NCBI GenBank assembly: GCA_018262455.1
Contig: JAGSPR010000157.1
Coordinates: 1 to 13,231, forward strand
Reading direction: 5' to 3'
Length of the DNA stretch: 13,231 nt
DNA from: Deltaproteobacteria bacterium
GTDB taxonomy: Bacteria; Myxococcota; Polyangia; Haliangiales; Haliangiaceae
The translations under genes were made by a program, and so were the position numbers. The notes under the pieces were generated by a model that worked only from the letters and a program-made list of their open reading frames with translations, ran no database searches and had not been told where the DNA came from. Shown piece after piece: positions 8,926-13,231 of the stretch (position 1 is the first letter of the stretch; the number at the start of each line of letters is the position of its first letter).

Positions 8926-8929
8926 GGAG
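8926..8929 (+). promoter_or_regulatory. Shine-Dalgarno site of yajC
   Basis: GGAG lies five bases before the ATG at 8935. It favours that start over the in-frame ATG three codons later (8944). It also contrasts with the Shine-Dalgarno-less starts of the upstream genes. Confidence 0.7.
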
Positions 8930-8934
8930 ACGCC

Positions 8935-9231
8935 ATGGGAGCGATGCAACCGATCGTAATGATGCTGGTGATGTTCGGCATCTTCTACTTCATCCTGATC
9001 CGTCCGCAGGTGAAGAAGCAGAAGGATCATCAGGCCATGCTGGGCAAGCTCGGCAAGGGTGACGAGGTCATCACGCGCGGCGGTGTGATCGGTAAGATCA
9101 CCGGCGTCTCCGATGATGGTGTCCTGGTGCTCGAGCTCCAGGAGAAGGTCCGCGTCCGCGTTCCACGCGCGTACGTTGAAGGCAAGTGGGACGGCAAAGT
9201 GCCCGCGTCCGCTGCCAAGAGCGCCGCGTAG
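8935..9231 (+). CDS. yajC: Preprotein translocase subunit YajC
   Basis: This is a 98-residue single-pass inner-membrane protein. It has a short N-terminus, one transmembrane helix (about residues 5-22, rich in Met, Val and Phe), then the family signature FYFILIRPQVKKQKDH and GDEVITRGGVIGKI, and a small cytoplasmic beta-rich domain ending in an Ala-rich tail. YajC associates with SecD and SecF in the holotranslocon, where it supports late steps of Sec-dependent export. Gene position (first of yajC-secD-secF, secD starting 18 bases later) and length agree with the family. GGAG at 8926-8929 sets the start. Confidence 0.97.
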   Translation: MGAMQPIVMMLVMFGIFYFILIRPQVKKQKDHQAMLGKLGKGDEVITRGGVIGKITGVSDDGVLVLELQEKVRVRVPRAYVEGKWDGKVPASAAKSAA

Positions 9232-9249
9232 TCTCGACGAGGTCACACC

Positions 9250-11268
9250 ATGGACCGCAGTTTGAAGTGGCGGACGTTTGCCCTGATCGGCGCCGTTCTG
9301 CTGTGCGCGGGTATCCTCGCGCCGACCGTCAACGACGAAGCAACCTACCCGCACTGGTACCCGGACAAGATCAAGCTCGGGCTGGATCTCAAGGGCGGGC
9401 TCCACATCGTCTACAGCATCGATCTCAACACGGCGATCGCCGATCGTGGGTCCGAGCTCGAACGCGATCTCAAGGCCCGCTTCAACGAGGAGCCCAAGGT
9501 CAACGCAACCGTGAAGTCGCCGCTCACCCCGGTCGGCGCGGTCACGGTGATCGCGCCCGATGCCGCCAAGAAGGCGGAGATCGAGGCGATGCTCAAGACG
9601 GACTACACGGACACGATCGAGAACCGCGAGTGCGATGCGGGCGATGGGCCCCTCGCGATCTGTATCAAGGTCTCGAACAACTTCGCCGAGCAACTCAAGA
9701 AGTCGGCGCTCGCGAACGCGGTCACCACGATCCGCGAGCGGATCGACGAGAAGGGCGTCGCCGAGCCGAGCGTCGTCCTCAAGGATGACCAGATCATCGT
9801 CGAGCTACCCGGTATCGACAAGGAATCGACCGCGTCGACCCGCGACCTGATCGCGCGCACCGCGAAGCTCGAGTTCAAGGTCGTCGATGACGGTGCGGTC
9901 CCGGGCGTCGCAGGATCGACCGGGGCGCCGTACATGCAGGGCCTGTACGGGAAGGTCAACCCCTTGAAGGCCGCCGAGGCCGCGCTCACCGAGGGCGCGA
10001 AGGAGGGCGATCCAACGGACCCGCTCGCCAAGGAGCTCGGGATCTATGCCGACCTCGACTACTGGAAGCCCGAGGAGAGCGGCGCGTACCACAGGGACCC
10101 GTTCCTCAAGGCCTACGATCGCACCGAGACCATCCCGGTCGAGGAGGCACGCAAGATCGGCTGCCTCAAGAAGCACGACAAGGAGAAGGAGAAGGAGATC
10201 GTCGACGGCAAGCTCAGCTGCAACGTGCCGGGTCGGTATCGCATCACGAAGTACATCGACACGCTGGCCAACGGCAGCGCTGGCAGCCCGGGCGATCCCG
10301 CGTTCAAGGTCCCCGATGATCACCAGATCGGCTTCGAGTGGGTCGAGCCCGAGGACGGCAACGACAAGCGCCCGTACTGGCGCACCTACTACCTCGAGCG
10401 TGCGGTCCGGCTCACCGGTACTGCGATCACCAATGCGCAGGTCAGCTACGAGCCGAATACCGGTCGACCGGTCGTGCTGCTCGACTTCAACCGCTACGGC
10501 GGACGCGTGTTCGGCGATCTCACCGCACAGATCGTTGGCCAGAAGCTCGCCACGATCCTCGACGACAAGGTGAAGAGCGCGCCGATCATCAACACCGCGA
10601 TTCGTGGTGGTCGCGCCTCGATCACCATGGGCGGTAGCCGCGATGGTGACCGTCAGCTCGCGGAGGCGAAGGAGCTCGAGAACGTGCTCAAGACGGGCTC
10701 GTTGCCGGCGCCGCTGCGCGAGGAGTCGATCTCCGAGATCGGTCCGACGCTCGGCCGCGACGCGATCGACAAGACGAAGCTGTCGTTCGGCATCGGCATC
10801 CTGCTGGTCGTCCTCATCATGGTCGGGATCTACCGATGGTCCGGCTGGATCTCGGTGTTCGCCGTCGTGTTCCACGTCATCTTGACCCTCGCCGTGATGG
10901 CCCTGTTCAAGGCGACACTCACCTTGCCCGGGATCGCCGCCATCGTGCTGGCGATCGGCATGGAGGTCGATGGCAACATCCTCATCTACGAACGCATTCG
11001 AGACGAGCTCTTGCTCGGCAAGAGCGTTCGCGGCGCGGTCGATGTCGGCTTCTCTCGCGCGTTCTCGGCGATTCTCGACGGTCAGCTCACCACGGCGGCT
11101 GCTGCGTGGGTGCTCCTGCAATACGGCTCGGGCCCCATCAAGGGCTTTGCCGTGATGATGCTCGTCGGCGTCTTCACCACCCTCTCCACCAACATCTGGG
11201 TCACTCGCATCTTCTTCGACTGGTATATCGCCAGGAAGAAGGGGCAAGTGCAGACGATCTCGATCTGA
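9250..11268 (+). CDS. secD: Protein translocase subunit SecD
   Basis: SecD, with SecF, uses the proton gradient to pull preproteins through SecYEG on the periplasmic side. The protein has 672 residues, longer than E. coli SecD (615). TM1 spans about residues 9-25, followed by the family motif LGLDLKGGLHIVY. The long periplasmic part runs to about 510 and includes the conserved base region LTGTAITNAQV, LLDFN and ITMGGS. TM2-TM6 fill 511-665. The usual TM4 motif GMAVDANVLI reads GMEVDGNILI here, with the conserved Asp at 574 and an additional Glu at 572. The enlarged periplasmic part has Cys128/Cys138 and Cys305/Cys324, possible disulfide pairs, the second flanking a Lys/Glu-rich stretch (KKHDKEKEKEIVDGK). 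GAGG at 9239-9242, seven bases before the ATG, sets the start. secF follows after seven bases, so the two are surely co-transcribed and translationally close. Confidence 0.97.
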   Translation: MDRSLKWRTFALIGAVLLCAGILAPTVNDEATYPHWYPDKIKLGLDLKGGLHIVYSIDLNTAIADRGSELERDLKARFNEEPKVNATVKSPLTPVGAVTVIAPDAAKKAEIEAMLKTDYTDTIENRECDAGDGPLAICIKVSNNFAEQLKKSALANAVTTIRERIDEKGVAEPSVVLKDDQIIVELPGIDKESTASTRDLIARTAKLEFKVVDDGAVPGVAGSTGAPYMQGLYGKVNPLKAAEAALTEGAKEGDPTDPLAKELGIYADLDYWKPEESGAYHRDPFLKAYDRTETIPVEEARKIGCLKKHDKEKEKEIVDGKLSCNVPGRYRITKYIDTLANGSAGSPGDPAFKVPDDHQIGFEWVEPEDGNDKRPYWRTYYLERAVRLTGTAITNAQVSYEPNTGRPVVLLDFNRYGGRVFGDLTAQIVGQKLATILDDKVKSAPIINTAIRGGRASITMGGSRDGDRQLAEAKELENVLKTGSLPAPLREESISEIGPTLGRDAIDKTKLSFGIGILLVVLIMVGIYRWSGWISVFAVVFHVILTLAVMALFKATLTLPGIAAIVLAIGMEVDGNILIYERIRDELLLGKSVRGAVDVGFSRAFSAILDGQLTTAAAAWVLLQYGSGPIKGFAVMMLVGVFTTLSTNIWVTRIFFDWYIARKKGQVQTISI

Positions 11269-11275
11269 GGCGGCC

Positions 11276-12628
11276 ATGAGCGAGCACCACAAGTTTCGTT
11301 ACTTGCTCCCGCCTGGAAACAACTTCCAGTTCGTAGCCAAGTTCCGCATCTGGATGATCATGTCGGTGTTGCTGATGGCCGCGGCCATCGGCTCGCTGTT
11401 CGTGAACAAGTCCGTTCGCGGCGAGTACATGAACTGGACGATCGACTTCAAGGGTGGCACCGAGATCCACTTTGCGTTCAAGGACAAGCAGACCAACAAG
11501 TACATCAAGGTCGATCCGGCCAAGATCCGCGGCGCGCTCGAGAAGAGCGGCGAGGAAAGCATCGACGTCTCCGACATCGGCTGGAGAGACGAGGCAGGCG
11601 TCGACATCGAGGGCATGGTCGTTCGCACGCCACGATTCTCGGCGATCCCCGACGCCGTCAAGAACGAGGCGATGACCTCGTTCGCCCAGAAGTTCCAGGA
11701 CCGCAAGCCCCGTGCGACCTGGTCAGGCGATCGCTTCAAGGTGCGATCTTCGGAGCCGATCAGCAACGCCGAGGCCGTCGCGTTCTTCGCGACGATCCAG
11801 AGTCAAGGCGGCAAGGGCCTCGAGGTCAAGCCGTGGAGCGACGAGGAGACGGAGCAGTACACCACGCGCGATGAGGGCACGAAGGAGTTCGTCCAGTGGT
11901 ACGGCATCTGGGGGATCGACCGGCAGTACCAGCAGATCTTCGAGTCCTCGCTCGGCAAGGACAAGACCGAGATCATCGTCGTCCAGAGCTACGGTGTCGG
12001 CGCCAAGGCCGGTGACAGGCTCCGCGACGATGCAGCGAAGTCGATCGTCTACGCGATCTTCCTCATCATGCTGTACCTCGCGTTCCGGTTCGACATCCGG
12101 TACGCGCCGGGCGCTGCGTTCGCGACGATCCACGACGCCGTGATGGTGATCGGCGTGTTCGCGCTGACGTGGACCGAGGTCTCGCTGACCTCGGTGGCCG
12201 GCTTGTTGACGGTGATGGGGTTCTCGGTGAACGACACCGTGATCGTGTTCGACCGGATTCGCGAGAACCAGGCCAAGCTGAAGGACAAGAAGATCGAGCG
12301 CATCATCGATATCTCGATCAACGAGATGCTGGTGCGCACGATCCTCACGTCGTCGACGGTGTTCGCGACCACGCTGATCATGAACATCTTCGGTACCGGC
12401 CTCGTGAAGAACTTCGCGTTCGCGATGAATGTCGGCGTGATCGTCGGAACGTACTCGTCGATCTTCCTCGCGGTCCCGATCTTCATGTGGGTCTCGAAGA
12501 AGTGGTACTCGGGGCCAGCGCCCGCGCGGCGGCGTGCTGCGATCGGCGCTGCGTCGGCAACGGCTGCGTCGGCTTCCGAGCCGTCCGAGCCGTCGGAACC
12601 GTCGGCGACCTCGTCGGACGACGAGTAG
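11276..12628 (+). CDS. secF: Protein translocase subunit SecF
   Basis: SecF is the partner of SecD in the proton-driven translocation complex of the inner membrane. It has 450 residues, clearly longer than E. coli SecF (323). TM1 is about residues 25-43, followed by the signature WTIDFKGGTEI (Asp57). A periplasmic P1 part of roughly 210 residues is much larger than usual. Then come SYGVGAKAGDRLRDDA and the C-terminal five-helix bundle with GFSVNDTVIVFDRIREN (Gly315 onward, Asn319-Asp320) in TM4. The end is an Ala/Ser-rich tail with three EPS tripeptides and an acidic SSDDE terminus. The Shine-Dalgarno GAGG (11267-11270) overlaps the secD stop codon and is five bases from the ATG, consistent with coupled translation. 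No disruption was seen. Confidence 0.97.
   Translation: MSEHHKFRYLLPPGNNFQFVAKFRIWMIMSVLLMAAAIGSLFVNKSVRGEYMNWTIDFKGGTEIHFAFKDKQTNKYIKVDPAKIRGALEKSGEESIDVSDIGWRDEAGVDIEGMVVRTPRFSAIPDAVKNEAMTSFAQKFQDRKPRATWSGDRFKVRSSEPISNAEAVAFFATIQSQGGKGLEVKPWSDEETEQYTTRDEGTKEFVQWYGIWGIDRQYQQIFESSLGKDKTEIIVVQSYGVGAKAGDRLRDDAAKSIVYAIFLIMLYLAFRFDIRYAPGAAFATIHDAVMVIGVFALTWTEVSLTSVAGLLTVMGFSVNDTVIVFDRIRENQAKLKDKKIERIIDISINEMLVRTILTSSTVFATTLIMNIFGTGLVKNFAFAMNVGVIVGTYSSIFLAVPIFMWVSKKWYSGPAPARRRAAIGAASATAASASEPSEPSEPSATSSDDE
12578..12604 (+). repeat. 9-bp tandem repeat in the secF tail
   Basis: Three near-identical 9-mers (GAGCCGTCC, GAGCCGTCG, GAACCGTCG) encode Glu-Pro-Ser three times. Just before them GCTGCGTCGGC occurs twice (12548-12558 and 12563-12573) with a 15-base period, giving a duplicated Ala-Ala-Ser-Ala segment. 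This looks like local slippage growth of a disordered cytoplasmic tail. Confidence 0.6.
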
Positions 12629-12633
12629 GGGCT

Positions 12634-12657
12634 GATCCCGGGCGATCCCGGGATCGC
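12634..12657. repeat. 16-bp perfect palindrome with overlapping 10-bp tandem repeat after secF
   Basis: GCGATCCCGGGATCGC (12642-12657) is a perfect palindrome. GATCCCGGGC (12634-12643) and GATCCCGGGA (12644-12653) form a tandem 10-mer with nine of ten bases identical. It begins five bases after the secF stop. The RNA could fold into a GC stem, but a palindrome without a loop and without a following T tract is not a standard intrinsic terminator. It may aid transcript ending or mRNA stability, or bind a protein. Confidence 0.45.
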
Positions 12658-12668
12658 TCACCGACGAC

Positions 12669-12689
12669 GTCAGGGTGTCAGACCCTGGC
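12669..12689. repeat. Hairpin CAGGGT-GTCAG-ACCCTG, possibly REP-like
   Basis: The arms CAGGGT (12671-12676) and ACCCTG (12682-12687) enclose GTCAG; beyond them 12670-12688 is a T-G wobble and 12669-12689 a G-C pair. The core GGGTGTCAGACCC resembles a class of short hairpins dispersed between genes in many bacteria, and similar sequences accompany REP-associated tyrosine transposases. That assignment is from memory of such motifs and is inference. It also sits where the -35 region of the recJ promoter would be. Confidence 0.4.
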
Positions 12690-12691
12690 AC

Positions 12692-12697
12692 TAGCGT
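12692..12697 (+). promoter_or_regulatory. Putative -10 element (TAGCGT) of recJ
   Basis: TAGCGT is six bases before the recJ GTG and part of CTAGCGTGCGCGG (12691-12703), which is identical to the sequence just before the queA start. No Shine-Dalgarno sequence is present. The spacing would put the transcription start at or beside the GTG, a leaderless arrangement. Confidence 0.45.
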
Positions 12698-12703
12698 GCG
12701 CGG

Positions 12704-13231
12704 GTGCAACTCCGACTGCGTCCCGCGGACGATCAGCTCGTTCGACGGCTGGCCGATACGCTCCGCGTGCGTCCAGCCACCGCGCGCTGCCTGGTGAGCC
12801 GCGGCGTCTCGGAGCCAAGCGAAGCGCAAGGCTTCATCGATCCGCGGCTCGCGGCGCTGAGGCCTCCAGCCGGGCTCGCGGGCCTCAAGGACGCGGTGGG
12901 ACGGCTCGCTGATGCGGTGATGCAGAACCAGCGGATCGGCGTGTTCGGCGACTACGACGTCGATGGCGTCACCACGGCGGCGCTGTTGACCTCGTTCCTG
13001 CGCTCCGCGGGGGCCACGGTGGAGTGCGCGGTCGCGCGGCGTGACGCCGGGTATGGCTTCACGCCTGCCGCAGCGGCGGACTTCGCCAAGCGCGGCTGTC
13101 AGCTGATCGTGACCGGTGATTGCGGGACCAACGATCACGAGGCGATCGCAGTCGCGGCGGCCCTCGGCATCGAGGTGATCGTCGTCGATCACCACACCGT
13201 GCCGTCCGCGGATCGCGAGGCCGATCAGCCC
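12704..13231 (+). CDS. recJ: Single-stranded-DNA-specific exonuclease RecJ, 3' end outside window
   Basis: The first 176 codons are present; the frame is open to the right edge. RecJ degrades single-stranded DNA 5' to 3' in the cytoplasm during RecF-type recombination, mismatch repair and base-excision repair. After a roughly 78-residue N-terminal lead comes the DHH-superfamily phosphoesterase core. Motif I is GDYDVDG (Asp83, Asp85, Asp87), an Asp in GDCGTND (Asp139) follows, and the DHH motif VVDHH has Asp162-His163-His164; these are metal-binding residues in the family. The missing part should hold the DHHA1 and oligonucleotide-binding domains. The GTG at 12704 is chosen because QLRLRPADDQLV is a typical RecJ-like opening and no alternative start lies between it and the hairpins. 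recJ after secF is a recurring order in deltaproteobacteria. It is separated by 75 bases and probably has its own promoter. Confidence 0.93.
   Translation, partial: MQLRLRPADDQLVRRLADTLRVRPATARCLVSRGVSEPSEAQGFIDPRLAALRPPAGLAGLKDAVGRLADAVMQNQRIGVFGDYDVDGVTTAALLTSFLRSAGATVECAVARRDAGYGFTPAAAADFAKRGCQLIVTGDCGTNDHEAIAVAAALGIEVIVVDHHTVPSADREADQP

Noticed and set aside
9805..11292. 495-codon minus-strand frame opposite secD
   Set aside because: secD is unequivocal in the other strand; this frame is Arg/Asp/His-rich, low in recognisable motifs, and a codon-bias shadow.
12629..12690. Standard intrinsic terminator after secF
   Set aside because: Two GC-rich dyads are present but no T tract follows either of them.
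11723..13195. 490-codon minus-strand frame spanning secF and recJ
   Set aside because: It runs through two confidently identified genes and the intergenic palindromes, with composition typical of antisense shadow frames.

Overview
The window is GC-rich (roughly two thirds G+C, strong G/C third-position bias) and densely coding. It looks like chromosomal DNA from a Myxococcota/deltaproteobacterium-type bacterium. This is inferred from the very large TPR protein, a secreted HEAT-repeat protein, an Ala-rich lipoprotein, and the gene order queA-tgt-yajC-secD-secF followed by recJ. No phage, transposase, CRISPR, rRNA or tRNA gene was recognised.

Layout. Positions 1-3566 (+) hold the 3' part of a giant TPR-type protein that enters from the left edge. 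It meets tail-to-tail, with zero intergenic bases, an 833-aa exported HEAT-repeat protein on the minus strand (3567-6068). A 118-bp divergent intergenic region (6069-6186) carries putative promoters for both directions. Rightward from there come a 117-aa lipoprotein (6187-6540), queA (6559-7605), tgt (7725-8822), yajC (8935-9231), secD (9250-11268) and secF (11276-12628). A 75-bp gap with a palindrome and a hairpin separates secF from the 5' part of recJ (12704 to the right edge).

Function. QueA and Tgt act in the tRNA queuosine pathway: Tgt exchanges G34 for preQ1, and QueA then converts it to epoxyqueuosine. YajC, SecD and SecF form the inner-membrane accessory complex that uses the proton gradient to complete Sec-dependent export. 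RecJ is a 5'-3' single-strand DNA exonuclease. This is a classic conserved neighbourhood, so the core is ordinary housekeeping. The TPR and HEAT proteins are scaffold-type proteins of unknown specific role.

The most interesting signal is in start-site architecture. Four genes that appear to head transcription units (HEAT gene, lipoprotein, queA, recJ) have no Shine-Dalgarno sequence but carry a TANNNT element 6-8 bases before the start codon, as expected for leaderless mRNAs. queA and recJ share an identical 13-base sequence there. The operon-internal genes yajC, secD and secF instead have clear GGAG/GAGG sites. Other points of note are an acidic substitution in the SecD TM4 motif, enlarged periplasmic parts of SecD and SecF with paired cysteines in SecD, and several short inverted repeats between genes. 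I did not find convincing evidence of an undescribed multi-gene system.
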